Positions 17,339 to 27,891 of a stretch of DNA of 64,000 nucleotides are shown in pieces; the stretch's first letter is position 1; every line of letters begins with the position of its first letter. Below the pieces are notes generated by a model. It had not been told where the DNA came from, searched no databases, and saw only the letters and a list, made by a program, of their open reading frames with translations. Location of the stretch: contig NZ_AWQQ01000017.1 of assembly GCF_002607855.1 (NCBI RefSeq), forward strand, positions 97,556 to 161,555, written 5' to 3'. The DNA comes from Desulforamulus profundi (GTDB taxonomy: Bacteria; Bacillota_B; Desulfotomaculia; Desulfotomaculales; Desulfotomaculaceae). Both the position numbers and the translations under genes were made by a program.

Positions 17339-19371
17339 ATGATCGGATCAAGTCTGGATATGGTACTATTTATTACAACTTTATCCTTCTTTCTATTTGG
17401 TACTTTCGCTGCTGTCGTTGTAAGCCAAAATCCGCGAACAGCCAATCTGATTTCTCACGTATCTTCCTTCCTGGGAGGAATGACAGGAGCTGTTACCGCA
17501 TTACGCGTATTACTTGAGCAGCAAACTATTTCTTTATCGGCCTGGCATATTGTCTCCGATATTTCGTTATCTTTTCGAATCGACACCTTATCCGCGTTTT
17601 TTCTGCTAATTATCTGTGTGTTAGCGTCGGCCGTATCCATTTATTCCATTGGTTACGTCACCGAATACTATCATAAAAAAATGTTGGTTTACTTGGAGGC
17701 GGCCTCAATTTGTTTTTGCTTTCCATGGTAGGAGTTGTAACGGTAGATAACGGGTTTGCCTTCTTGGTCGCTTGGGAGCTTATGTCCCTTGTCTCCTTTT
17801 TTCTCGTGATGTACGAGCATGAACGATCGGAAGTTCGCCGGGCGGGATATGTTTATGTCGTAATGACTCATATCGGAACAGTTTTTATTATTCTTTCGTT
17901 TTTAGCTCTGTTTTTATTTACGGGAAGTTTCAGTTTTGTTACCTTTCAGAATATGGCTTCCCAGATTCCTAACTGGCTTAGGAATCTTATATTTCTCATG
18001 GCCTTTTTAGGATTTGGCACAAAGGCAGGCATTGTGCCGCTGCATATTTGGCTTCCCAGAGCTCATCCAGCAGCGCCAAGCCATATTTCGGCTCTCATGT
18101 CAGCTGTTATGATTAAAACGGCTGCGTATGGATTATTGCGGGTAAGTTTTGACTTTTTAGGCGGCGGGCCTGTTTGGTGGGGGGCAATTGTACTAGCAGC
18201 CGGAGTACTATCTGCTTTTATTGGGATTTTGTATGGCTTGGCCGAAAATGATATAAAACGGTTCCTTGCTTACAGTAGCGCCGAAAATATGGGTATTATC
18301 TTTATGGGAATCGGGGCGTCTATCATTTTTAGTGCATACCAGCAGCCGTTTCTTGCAGCATTAGCTTTGACAGCGGCTCTGTACCACACTTTGAATCACG
18401 CCATGTTTAAAGGGACCTTATTTATGGGGGCTGGCGCTGTTCTCTTTGCAACCCACACCAGGAATATCAATGAATTGGGCGGATTAATCAAACGCATGCC
18501 GGTGACGGCCGTGCTATTTCTGGTTGGGGGGCTAGCACTATCTGCTTTACCGCCGTTTAACGGTTTTATCAGTGAATGGGCTACTTTTCAATCGCTGTTG
18601 CATCTTTCCTTTGACATCCAAAGTCCTTGGTGGAAAATTGCTGGCGGCCTTTCGGCGGCGGCTCTCGGATTGACTGGAGCTTTTGCAGCAGGTGGGGTTG
18701 TTAAACACTTTGGAACCGCATTTCTGGCGATGCCCCGCAGCGAACATGCAGAGCATGCGGAGGAAGTTCCCGTAGCCATGCGCATCGGGATGGCGATATT
18801 GGCGTTATTCTCTTTAGTCTTGGGTATTTGGCCGGGATTTGTTCTTACGATTACTAAAAATATAAATGAAAAGGTTTTTCATACACACCTGGCAGGTAAT
18901 GCAATTTGGTATGTGCCGTTTGCCGGGCATTCAACGGAAACTTTATTTCCAGGTGTAATGCTGCTTGCCTTGCTGGGTGTATTGACTCTTAGTATTGTTT
19001 TGTTGCGTTTTTGGGTCGGAACGAGTAAAGTTCAGATCGATGAGACATGGAATTGTGGTACACCGCTACAATCTTCTATGGAATACACCGGCACATCTTT
19101 TTCCCATCCTGTCTTGATGATTTTGCAGCGATTAACCGGTACTCATAGAAAAGTGGAAGTGTATGAACAGTATACATATTATCCTCGGAAAATTAGTCAT
19201 CGTTTGCAGAATTATCATTCCATAGAGGATGCGGTATATAAGCCTGTCATTGCATTTACAGTCAAATTGTCACAGGGAATTAGGATGATACAGAATGGAA
19301 ATCTGCAAAGTTACCTGGCATATATGGTCATTACACTCATCGTGGCACTACTTTGGATTAGGCAGGTGTAA
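17339..19371 (+). CDS. hyfB: Group 4 hydrogenase antiporter-like membrane subunit HyfB (frameshift at 17675-17681)
   Basis: HyfB is a NuoL/Mrp-type proton-translocating membrane subunit. The product would have about 677 residues and more than a dozen hydrophobic segments, with the conserved AWELMSLVSFFLV motif and the GFGTKAGIVPLHIWLPRAHPAAPSHISALMS segment typical of proton channels. The frame breaks at an AAAAAAA run (17675-17681). Adding one A gives the expected YYHKKNVGLLGGGLNLFLLS. The ATG follows TTTGGGGG. It is the first gene of hyfBCEFGHI. Base composition is more AT-rich than the flanks. Confidence 0.9.
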
Positions 19372-19377
19372 GTTTAC

Positions 19378-20331
19378 ATGATAGAACAAATGATTCAGAC
19401 AGTAGGGTGGACATTGTTGCAGGCGGCTATTTTGATGCTGCTTGCTCCTTTTATCCAGGGATTAATCAAAAAATTGAAGGCCGGGTTACAAAGCCGTATT
19501 GGGCCGCGTATCTTTCAGTCTTACTATGATATTATAAAAAGCTTAAAAAAGGATGCCGTTATTTCTGAGCAAGTATCCTGGTTGACGAAAGTGACTCCGT
19601 ATATTACGTTTACTTCGGTTATAACAGCCGGCCTGCTTGTTCCAACCTTTATCGCCAATGCGCCATTGAGCTTTGCCGGAGATGTAATCATGGTTGTTTA
19701 TCTGTTGGGATTAGCTCGGTTCTTTACGGCGCTTACGGCGCTTGATGCCGGCAGTTCGTTCGGCGGCATGGGGTCCAGCAGGGAGATGGCGCTTGGAGCC
19801 ATCATAGAGCCTGCTCTGCTGTTGGCTTTATTTACGGTATGTCTCTCCAGCGGTACAACGAAACTAGGACAAATCGTACAGATCATTGCCGAAAAACAAT
19901 GGAATTTGATTGATCCGTCTTACGGGTTGGCCTTGTTGGCTATGTTAACTGTAGTAATAGCAGAAATAGGTCGAATTCCGGTTGATAATCCTGATACCCA
20001 CTTAGAATTGACGATGATTCATGAGGGGATGCTGCTTGAGTATTCCGGAAGATATCTGGGGTTGATGATGTGGGCGGCACAAATAAAACAGTTAGTAATG
20101 TTAAATCTCTTCATCAGTACGTTTTTTCCTTGGGGAATCGCATTTAATTGGAGTGGGAAGGGGTTGACTGCAGCAATTTTTATTTATTTACTAAAATTGG
20201 TTGCTTTGGGGATTGTGTTGGCCTTTATCGAGACGGCGTATGCCAAAATCCGGCTTTTTAAGGTGCCGAAGTTATTGGCTTCTTCTATGGCGCTGTCAGT
20301 ATTGGCCGTTATTATGCGGGTTGTCATGTAA
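19378..20331 (+). CDS. hyfC: Hydrogenase membrane subunit HyfC (NuoH-like)
   Basis: This 317-residue membrane protein belongs to the HycD/HyfC/NuoH family, which anchors the hydrogenase arm to the membrane. It has about eight hydrophobic segments. The hallmark loops are GLQSRIGPRIFQSYYDIIKSLKKD near residues 36-59, and EIGRIPVDNPDTHLELTMIHEGMLLEYSG near 200, with conserved Glu and Asp residues at the quinone or coupling site of complex I. It starts 6 bp after hyfB and is followed 14 bp later by hyfE, as in a single operon. Confidence 0.93.
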   Translation: MIEQMIQTVGWTLLQAAILMLLAPFIQGLIKKLKAGLQSRIGPRIFQSYYDIIKSLKKDAVISEQVSWLTKVTPYITFTSVITAGLLVPTFIANAPLSFAGDVIMVVYLLGLARFFTALTALDAGSSFGGMGSSREMALGAIIEPALLLALFTVCLSSGTTKLGQIVQIIAEKQWNLIDPSYGLALLAMLTVVIAEIGRIPVDNPDTHLELTMIHEGMLLEYSGRYLGLMMWAAQIKQLVMLNLFISTFFPWGIAFNWSGKGLTAAIFIYLLKLVALGIVLAFIETAYAKIRLFKVPKLLASSMALSVLAVIMRVVM

Positions 20332-20345
20332 AAGGAGTAGCATAA

Positions 20346-20980
20346 ATGGATCTATTAATTGGTTTGGGATTACTCATTAGCACCATCATGTTGTTTCAAA
20401 TCCGAAAAATCAGTGATTCGATCGGTATCTTGGCGCTTCAATCCGTGTTGCTTTCACTTACAGCAGGTGTAATGTGGTTTAAAACAGGTATTTCGCATTT
20501 ATTGGTTGCCGCTATTTTTACGCTGCTGGTGAAAGCGCTGCTGATACCCTATATTCTTTATTACACCATCAGAAAAATTGACATTAAACGAGAAGTGGAA
20601 CGGTTTACTACTCAATATACTTCCTTGCTAATTGCGCTGGTGTTGTCGGCTATGGGGTATTATATAGCCTCCGATCTAAATTTGCCGAGTAAAGAGTATG
20701 GGGAAACGTATCTACCAGTTTCCGTAATTTTAATTTTTCTAGGTACTTTCATTATGATTGACCATAAAAAGCTATGATGCAGGGTGTTGGATTAATCACC
20801 ATTGAAAATGGAATTTTTCTCATCGCAGAATCCATTGCTTATGGAATGCCGCTTGTGGTTGAGTTTGGAATATTTTTTGATTTGCTGGTGAGTGTGATTG
20901 TGATTGGCATACTACTATTTCGCATCCATTCCACTTTTGATAGCTTAAACACGGAAAATATGCAAAAATTGAAGGGATGA
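20346..20980 (+). CDS. hyfE: Hydrogenase membrane subunit HyfE (NuoK-like, frameshift at 20766-20770)
   Basis: HyfE is a small multi-helix membrane protein of the hydrogenase-4 complex. The first 140 residues end at HDHKK-like IMIDHKK. The remaining 68 residues, starting AMMQGVGLITIENGIFLIAESI, continue in another frame. Adding one A to the AAAAA run at 20766-20770 joins them into a normal HyfE of about 211 residues with about seven hydrophobic segments. The in-frame TGA created here is therefore not a selenocysteine codon. The gene lies between hyfC and hyfF with gaps of 14 and 5 bp. Confidence 0.9.
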
Positions 20981-20985
20981 CATAA

Positions 20986-22451
20986 ATGGATTGGCTTTGG
21001 ATACTCTTGTTAACTCCTATCATTACGGGGCTCATCGCGTGGCGGATAAAAACACAAGTATGTGCATGGTTTCAGGTAGTGGGCGCAGTCTTAACGCTAA
21101 CGGCTGGTCTGGCCGTTGCCTACCAAGTAATGACCGGAAGTTCGATAACTGCCTGGGATGAATTTATTTATATCGATGCCCTAGGCGCGTTTAATATAGG
21201 GTTGATTGTTTTTGTCGGATTTACGGCATCACTGTATTCGGTCGGCTATATGAAGTATGAACTGTCGGAAGGGATGATTACCGAACGGCAATTTCACCAT
21301 TATTTTTTATTATTTCACCTGTTTCTATTTACGATGGTAGCGGTGAGTGTTGTAAACAGCATTGGCTTAATGTGGGTAGGAATTGAGATAACTACCATCG
21401 TTTCCGCGTTATTGGTTGGTATGTATCAAAAAGAAACGGCCCTAGAGGCCGCTTGGAAGTATTTGATTATGGGCAGCGTTGGAATTTCCTTCGCTCTGAT
21501 AGGGATTATTTTCATCTATCTTTCAGGAGTTCATGTATCTGGAGAAAGCCCGTCTGCCCTCAATTGGACAGTATTAAGGCAGGTGTCTCAAGATTTAAAT
21601 CCCAAATGGATGCTAACTGCATTTGTTTTTGTGCTAATTGGCTTTGGCACAAAAGCGGGCTTAGCACCGATGCATTTCTGGCTACCGGATGCGCACAGCC
21701 AGGCCCCTTCTCCAGTGAGTGCGGTTTTATCCGGTGTACTGCTAAATACCGCTCTTTACGGCATATTGCGAATATATGCAATTGCGAATAGTACGCTTAA
21801 TGGACAAGTAGCTCAATACATGATTTTTTTGGCATTTTTTCGATTGCCATTACGGTTCCGTTTATTTTAGTGCAGCATGATCTAAAGCGGATGCTGGCTT
21901 ATTCCAGTGTGGAACATATCGGAATTATCACCCTTAGTGTTGGGATTGGCGGGACATTGGGTCTTTACGGAGCGCTACTCCATATGTTCAATCACTCGAT
22001 GGCGAAATCTCTCCTATTCTTGGCAGCAGGGAACATTAACCAAAAATACCGTTCGAAGCAAATGGAACGTATTTCAGGCGTGCTTAAATCGATGCCGATA
22101 ACAGGAATTGTTTTCTTGGTTGCTACGTTTGCCATTACGGGGACGCCACCTTTTAATATTTTTATTAGTGAGTTTACCATTATGATGGCCGGTTTTAAAG
22201 CGGGCTATATAGGGGTTACCGTTTCATTTCTGGTATTGGTTGTCTTGATTTTCGCAGGGATGGTACAGTATGTTACCAAAATGACTTTTGGAGAAGCGCC
22301 GACAAAACTGGTATCAAAGGAAATCAGTTTTTGTTCGACGGCTGCTTTGTTCATTCCATTGGTGATGGTTGTGACCTGCGGCTTATATGTTTCGCCTTTC
22401 CTGAGTGAGGTAATTCATAAAGTGTCTGCCATTTTGCAGGGGGTACAGTAA
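20986..22451 (+). CDS. hyfF: Hydrogenase antiporter-like membrane subunit HyfF (frameshift at 21824-21830)
   Basis: HyfF is the second NuoL/NuoM-like subunit. The first 280 residues include LIVFVGFTASLYSVGYMKYE, the conserved MWVGIEITTIVSALLVG, and GFGTKAGLAPMHFWLPDAHSQAPSPVSAVLSG. The rest begins VQHDLKRMLAYSSVEHIGII, with LLHMFNHSMAKSLLFLAAG further on. Adding one T to the T7 run at 21824-21830 restores a protein of about 488 residues. No HyfD gene is present, so the complex has two antiporter-like subunits rather than the three of E. coli Hyf. The 5-bp and 2-bp gaps to its neighbours fit an operon. Confidence 0.9.
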
Positions 22452-22453
22452 TT

Positions 22454-24042
22454 ATGGAAAAAATAAGAAATTATTCATTACCCGCATCAAGCAGCAGTTA
22501 GGTGAAAAAGTACTATCGATTACTGCACGCGGACCCCATGAGACTGAAATTATTATAGAGAAAGGCTATTTGGCGGAGGTTTGTCATTTTCTCTGCAAAG
22601 AAAAAAAGGGGCGTTTATTTACCATGGTTGGCAGTGACGAACGCAATTCAGCCGGTTCGTTTGCGCTGTACTATGTGTTTTTATTTGATAAAACGAAGCA
22701 ATTTATTATTGTAAAAACGCTAGTTGATGATGCGGAGCCAACCTTTCCATCCTTAGCAGTTGAAATGCCGGCCTTAAATTGGTATGAAAGAGAAGTGAAA
22801 GACTTGCTAGGGCTTAGGCCGCAGGGGCATCCCGATCTCCGGCCGCTTACGCTGCATGGCGACTGGCCGGAAGAAATACATCCTTTGCGCAAAGATTTTG
22901 CAGTCAGAGAGACTGTGCCAAGGGTAGAAAGCCGCGAGACGTTCATGCGGTATGAAGGACAAGATGTTACAGAAATACCGGTAGGGCCGATTCACGCGGG
23001 AATTATTGAACCAGGTCATTTTCGCTTCGGAGCTGTTGGTGATACCATTTTGCATTTAGATGCGAGACTGTTTTATACACATCGTGGTTTAGAGAAGGCT
23101 AGTGAAGGAAAGCCTCTAAGGAAGGCGTTGTTCATAGCAGAAAGGATTTGTGGTGTATGTGCCTTATCTCACGCGGTATCGTTTGCGCAGGCAATTGAAA
23201 GTACCGGACAGGTAGAGATTCCGTTGCGGGCGAAATATCTTCGCACATTATTTCTTGAGTTGGAGCGGTTGTATAACCATATTGGCGATGTTGGGAATGT
23301 GTGCGCGGGGTTTGGGTTTGCAGTGGGAGTCAGTCAAGGGGCGCGTTTACGCGAAGAACTATTGCAACTTAATGAACGAATTGCTGGGCATCGCTATTTA
23401 CGTGGAATTGTAGATCTTGGCGGAGTGCGGTTTGATGTCACAACTGCCGAGTATTCAGATATTCTTTCAACCTTAGATAAAGTGGAAACTGAATTTAAAG
23501 AACTGGTTAACATACTGCTTTCCCATGACATTGCTCTGGATCGTATGAAGAATACTGGTATACTTACACTGCAGCAGGCAAAAGATTTAGAGGTTGTAGG
23601 TGTTGCGGCAAGGGCTTCCGGCAGAGATATTGATATCCGTCGTGACCAGCCATATGCTGCCTATGATCGCGTGACGTTTTCTGTACCTATCTATCAGGAA
23701 GGTGACGTTCTTGCTAGAATTCGTGTGCGGATTGACGAGGTATTTCAGTCTATATCAATTATCCGCCAAGTATTTGATCAGATTCCGGCAGGGGATATCA
23801 TTACTGCACTCCCGAAGATTCCGGCCTATCAATGGGGGATGGGATGGACCGAATCTTCTAAAGGAGAAACCGTACATTGGGTAATGGTTGGGCCGGAAGA
23901 AACGGTTGATCGGTATCGGGTGCGTTCAGCGACGTATAGTAATTGGCCTGCGGTTCCTTTGACTGTTCCCGGCAATATAATACCTGATTTTCCATTGATT
24001 AATAAAAGCTTTGAATTGTGCTATGCCTGCTGTGACCGTTAA
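22454..24042 (+). CDS. hyfG: [NiFe]-hydrogenase large subunit HyfG with NuoC-like N-terminus (frameshift at 22458-22463)
   Basis: HyfG carries the NiFe active site of membrane-bound group 4 hydrogenases. The N-terminal 150 residues are NuoC-like (ALNWYEREVKDLLGL). The active-site cysteine pairs are present as RICGVC near residue 230 and CYAC close to the C-terminus, so this is a hydrogenase rather than a complex I NuoD homologue. The ATG at 22454 lies 2 bp after hyfF. An extra A is needed in the A6 run at 22458-22463 to reach the body of the protein, giving about 529 residues. The C-terminus ends seven residues after the first cysteine of the last pair, without a clear cleavable extension. 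Confidence 0.9.
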
Positions 24043-24082
24043 AGCATGATTTATTAGGCTGTAGAAGGAGAAGAAAAAGCGG

Positions 24083-24415
24083 ATGTTTGAAGTAATTCGT
24101 AAAATTTGGAAGACGGGGATTGTAACACGCAAGTTGCCATCGGAGGAGGCGCCTCGCCGCTATCGCGGGAAATTGGATATACAGCCTCATAAATGCAAGA
24201 ATTGCGGAGCCTGTGTTGCAGCATGTCCAACAGGAGCCATCGAAGTTCTTTCGAATGACGAATGCTGCGAACTGGTTGTGTCTTATGGCAAATGTATCTT
24301 TTGCGGGATTTGCGCAGAAGTCTGTGAAACCCAGATAATGCGAATGACGAATGGTTATCATCTGGCGACTAAAAACAAAAAGGATTTAATACAAGTTGTC
24401 CGAATACCCCAATAA
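24083..24415 (+). CDS. hyfH: Hydrogenase ferredoxin-like subunit HyfH
   Basis: This 110-residue iron-sulfur protein has two [4Fe-4S] motifs, CKNCGACVAACP near residues 37-48 and CIFCGICAEVC near residues 72-82. It links the small subunit HyfI to ferredoxin or another donor. It matches HycF/HyfH/NuoI proteins but is shorter than E. coli HyfH. The ATG follows AGAAGGAGAAG. It sits between hyfG and hyfI in the usual order. Confidence 0.9.
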   Translation: MFEVIRKIWKTGIVTRKLPSEEAPRRYRGKLDIQPHKCKNCGACVAACPTGAIEVLSNDECCELVVSYGKCIFCGICAEVCETQIMRMTNGYHLATKNKKDLIQVVRIPQ

Positions 24416-24456
24416 TATTATAATAACTTGCCGTTTATCTAGAGGAGGTTGATGGT

Positions 24457-24942
24457 GTGAGCGCTAACAAGGACTCAGAAATGGAGTCGGGAATAAAATT
24501 ACAGCAGAGAATTAAGGAAGTGCTTGGAAAATCTTTACACATACGGCATGTTGATTCAGGATCGTGCAATGCTTGCGATTTTGAAATAAATACACTGACT
24601 AACCCTATTTATGATATACAACGGTTTGGAATTGATTTTGTCGCTTCTCCGCGGCATGCGGACATGCTAATGGTAACGGGTGGCGTAACCCGGCACCTGG
24701 AAGAGGCGGTACGAAAAACATTCAATGCAACTGCAAATCCTAAGATGGTCGTGGCGGTAGGAACTTGCGCCTGCGGGGGTGGGATTGTTGGCCAAACCTA
24801 TGCCGGCAATGGAGGGGTGGACAAAATTGTGCCGGTATTTGTGTATATACCTGGTTGTCCACCTAGGCCACAAGCTCTAATTGAAGGAATTCTTATAGCA
24901 TTGGATCAATACGAAGACCTAGTATCTGGCAATGGGGGGTGA
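24457..24942 (+). CDS. hyfI: [NiFe]-hydrogenase small subunit HyfI (NuoB-like)
   Basis: This 161-residue protein holds the proximal [4Fe-4S] cluster. Cluster ligands are seen in SGSCNACDFEI near residues 33-43, in VGTCACGGG near 105, and in PGCPPRPQALIEG near 132. It is the partner of HyfG. The start is GTG, preceded by AGAGGAGGTTGATG. It is the last structural gene of the hyf cluster. No formate dehydrogenase and no maturation genes (hyp) are found nearby, so the electron donor may be ferredoxin and maturation must be encoded elsewhere. Confidence 0.93.
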   Translation: MSANKDSEMESGIKLQQRIKEVLGKSLHIRHVDSGSCNACDFEINTLTNPIYDIQRFGIDFVASPRHADMLMVTGGVTRHLEEAVRKTFNATANPKMVVAVGTCACGGGIVGQTYAGNGGVDKIVPVFVYIPGCPPRPQALIEGILIALDQYEDLVSGNGG

Positions 24943-24949
24943 ACTTTAA

Positions 24950-25282
24950 TTGAGTCTTGAATTGCAACAATTTAAAGCTGATTTTTTTAAAGCCCTTAGT
25001 CATCCTCTACGTATTCGTATCCTCGAACTATTGTCCGAAGGGGACAAAAATGTCAATGAACTGCAGACACTGATTGGTAGCGAAGGGTCAGCAGTTTCGC
25101 AACAATTGGCTGTTTTACGCAGTAAAAATATTGTGGATGGAAAAAAAGATGGGACTAAGGTTATGTATTCATTAAGAGATCCTGCGATTATTGAACTTTT
25201 AGATGTTGCCCGACGAATTTTTAACAACCACTTAATTAATACGATCACCATGTTAAATAAGTTCAGTGAAGAAGAACAGTGA
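24950..25282 (+). CDS. ArsR/SmtB family winged-helix regulator
   Basis: This 110-residue dimeric repressor-type protein has the ArsR helix-turn-helix: FFKALSHPLRIRILELLSEG near residues 11-30, then ELQTLIGSEGSAVSQQLAVLRSKNIVDGKKDG near 38-69. The usual metal-binding CXC of ArsR in the recognition helix is absent, so the inducer may not be arsenic or a metal. It starts with TTG 7 bp after hyfI and probably belongs to the hyf operon. It is a plausible autoregulator of the hydrogenase. Confidence 0.88.
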   Translation: MSLELQQFKADFFKALSHPLRIRILELLSEGDKNVNELQTLIGSEGSAVSQQLAVLRSKNIVDGKKDGTKVMYSLRDPAIIELLDVARRIFNNHLINTITMLNKFSEEEQ

Positions 25283-25623
25283 AGTAATGATGTGACAGTT
25301 AGGAATTCATTAGTATGTGTAGTGAAGTTTTCCGTTACTTTCTAGGGTTTTGTGATATCGTATTTAGGTACTAATAGGTACAGGCTGTTATTTTTTTAGC
25401 AGCCTGTTTTTGTTTGTTGCCCCGCTCCGCGTCCCTGCGGGCGACGCTGCAGCCGCTGCCGCGTCTTCCGCCTGCCGTCCTCGGGCCGCTCCGCTGTGTG
25501 GCTTGTCAGGGATAGCAGGCCAGGGCGCTTCTTTCACTCGCACCCAGACCTGCCGAAGAGCGGTCGTCATGCGGAATGTCGAATTACTGTGCAATCATAA
25601 CAGCGACGTGGGGGGAATGAACG
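25283..25623. other. Intergenic region before a decayed mobile-type gene
   Basis: After the ArsR gene the sequence is AT-rich, then changes sharply at about 25420 to a GC-rich stretch (positions 25420-25570). The GC-rich part has no convincing frame of its own. The change in composition suggests that this is the left flank of an inserted element. Confidence 0.5.
25380..25418 (+). terminator. Terminator after hyf-arsR operon
   Basis: CAGGCTG and CAGCCTG pair across a T-rich loop and are followed by TTTTTGTTTG. It lies about 100 bp after the ArsR stop codon. Confidence 0.7.
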
Positions 25624-26965
25624 ATGTTACTTACCGAGCGTTACAAAGACAAGATTGACGGAGTACTGGCATGCTACGATCGGATCGTGATCCATGGCAA
25701 TATTCCGGTGCTTTGTTTCGACGGCGGTATGACATCGTACTTATATCAAATCAACATCAAAATCTTCGACTACCCGGATTGGGCCAACGCGCTGCACGAA
25801 GAACTTCGCGAGCATGCCGAACGGATAGCCAAGGAAAACGGACTCCGGAAAATGCCTGCACTACTACTTTTACTTCATTGATCCGGACTTCGGACTCTGT
25901 TATCTTCGTGTCCCCATGTGGTGTCCGTTTCGCCTTCAGTTTTACATGAACGGGCACAATTGGCTTGCATCCCGGCTATCCAAAAGGCATCAACTACCAA
26001 ATGCGGGATAATGCTTTCCTTAGCATCAGTGACTGGGAAAAAGCGCAGCAGCTATCCGACCATATTCGGGTGGAAGACCTTCATCAAGTCTTGGACATTC
26101 TGGCTAACCGGTACTGCCCGATGATCAAGAAGCTGCACGTTACCTACCGTTGGAGCATTATGCAAGTGGAATATGCGACGGACATCGTCTTCCGGGACCC
26201 GGAGGACCTGAAGTTTCTTATGATGCCATCGTGCATACCGCCATCCATTCTGTGAAACCGGAGAACATCGCCACGTTCCTGGGACAAAAACTGCACGGGA
26301 ACTACGAGGGCGAAATGGGCAACCGATTCAACAAGCGTATTCTCGGTACGAGAATTAAGCACCAGATGGGTGCAGTCAGCATCAAGATGTATGACAAATT
26401 TGGCTACGTGCTCCGGATTGAAACGACCGTGAATGATGTCTCACAGTTCAAGCATTCTCGGGAAGTCCAGCAGCGGGATGGAACCGTCACACAGAAAATC
26501 GCGCCGATGAAGAAGAATATTTACAGCCTGTATCCGCTCAGCCGACTGCTGAAAGCTGCCAATCGCCGCTATCTGGAGTTTGTATCTTCTTTGGATGACC
26601 CCAGTGACGGCGTGAAGAAATTAGAGGAACTTTCGGAAAGCAAGAAGGCCAACGACAGAAGTTTTAAAGGCTTTAACTTCTTCAGCCGGGAAGATCAGAA
26701 ATTGTTCGAAGTACTGGCGCACGGTGAATTCAACATCAACGGTTTGCAGAACAAATCGGTCCGACGATTGCTGCCGGAACTGAGTCCGGCTTCCGTCTTC
26801 CGCATACTCAAACTTCTACGTGTTCATGGGATCATCAAGAAGGTATCCGGTACCCGGAAATATTACCTGACCAAGCTGGGTAAAGCTGTTATCGCACTGG
26901 GGCTCAAAACGAAAGAACTCTTCATCGTCCCCCAGTTAGCTCAGGCAGAAGCAGCCACAAACTGA
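25624..26965 (+). pseudogene. Decayed mobile-element-type protein with C-terminal winged helix
   Basis: The intact copy of this protein would run from LLTERYKDKIDGVLACYDRIVIHG through HYYFYFIDPDFGLCYLRVP, FLGQKLHGNYEGEMGNRFNKR and IKMYDKFGYVLRIETTVNDVSQF. It ends in a C-terminal winged helix SVFRILKLLRVHGIIKKVSGTRKYYL. I cannot name the family with confidence; related sequences occur as scattered repeats in Firmicutes. In this copy an internal block is missing between GLR (25850) and KCLHYYFYFID (25853). There are also one-base losses near 25982 and at 26218. The ATG follows GGGGGGAATGAACG. The internal deletion makes this a pseudogene even if the frameshifts are errors. Confidence 0.6.
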
Positions 26966-27106
26966 TTAGCCCTCAGATACCTCTTTAAAGAATGGCTGTC
27001 ATTGGCAGCCTCTGGTTTCATGCTGTCTTTTCATGGGTTTGCTTAGTTTTTTTCCATTTTGCAAAGATACCTGTGGACTTAAGAGACTAATTATGGTAGG
27101 ACACAA

Positions 27107-27289
27107 GTGGTTAAACCATATCATTTGGCCGTTGTAAAGAGAAATTTAATTGCTAATGGAATAGCTGATCTGGGTAGTTTTGATAGGGTAATTTTAGATG
27201 CTTCGCTAGGTGTTAAAAAACATCGTACATTTAGAGGGCAAAGAGGAAGATTAGGGAAAGAGAGGCATAGTAAACAGATAAGGGCATAA
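27107..27289 (+). CDS. Hypothetical short frame, 60 aa
   Basis: A GTG-initiated frame encodes a basic peptide with VVKRNLIANGIADLGSFDRVI in the middle and a very basic tail. No clear binding site precedes it and I recognise no family. It ends just before a good terminator, so it may be the 3' end of a lost gene. Treat it as tentative. Confidence 0.25.
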   Translation: MVKPYHLAVVKRNLIANGIADLGSFDRVILDASLGVKKHRTFRGQRGRLGKERHSKQIRA

Positions 27290-27293
27290 CGAT

Positions 27294-27326
27294 AAAAGCA
27301 CCAATCATCTAATACTTGGTGCTTTT
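27294..27326 (+). terminator. Terminator hairpin
   Basis: The perfect 11-bp stem AAAAGCACCAA/TTGGTGCTTTT encloses a 10-nt loop. It can act in both orientations. Confidence 0.8.
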
Positions 27327-27512
27327 CATATTAGGAAAAACAATGGGGACTAGCTCATATTATTTGTAAAATTTTGTTTACTGGGGAACCTATTACACAT
27401 TTGAGTGGGTAGCAGACCGGAGAACAAACTATGTTTTGAAAGATTATTTCTAATAGTTGGAATCAGTCAAACCCATAGTAATTAGAATCAACTTGACACT
27501 ATATTCCCGTTC

Positions 27513-27700
27513 TTAACTACTGCTGCTTTTATGCCAGGTCCGGTAGGCGTCAATATTATCTTCTGATTGGTCATCATGGTCTACGCTCTTCAAATAACGG
27601 GCAGAATAGATATGTTCACCGGAATTATCATTATTATCAGTGTTAATTCGGAGATAGACTTCCCATGTTCGTTTTTTGCAAACAGATTGTCCCGCTGGAA
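27513..27700 (-). pseudogene. Possible C-terminal fragment of an acidic protein
   Basis: On the minus strand the frame reads KRTWEVYLRINTDNNDN followed by EHIYSARYLKSVDHDDQSED and an end at HKSSSS. The amino-acid make-up is that of a real, acidic, surface-exposed protein rather than a shadow frame. The upstream part of the frame (27700-27788) does not look coding and has no start site. I do not recognise the family. Confidence 0.3.
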
Positions 27701-27702
27701 AA

Positions 27703-27743
27703 GAAAACCCTACTTCTCTCTTTTGAGACAGTGGGGTTTTTAT
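27703..27743 (+). terminator. Terminator-like hairpin upstream of the MocR gene
   Basis: AAAACCC.AC pairs with GT.GGGTTTTT over a loop of about 20 nt. It lies 150 bp before the MocR-type gene and may be an attenuator or the end of an upstream transcript. Confidence 0.5.
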
Positions 27744-27891
27744 TATGTCTCTAAAAAGCAGGATTGGCTGGTTAATAAATCGCTCCAATTGGTGGTTGTA
27801 TTTTCGTTAAAACCTGTTAGTATGAAAATTGGATCGAACTATTGGATACCAATGTTGGAGCCATTTACAGTTCAAAGGAGCATTGACATCT

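Noticed and set aside
20766..20790. In-frame TGA in hyfE and slippery A-run, as possible selenocysteine or programmed frameshift
   Set aside because: The gene continues perfectly if one A is added. Identical one-base losses occur in many unrelated genes, and no hairpin follows at SECIS distance.
27107..27289. 60-codon frame considered as an RNA-binding protein because of its basic tail
   Set aside because: No binding site or family match was seen. It is kept only as a tentative hypothetical entry.
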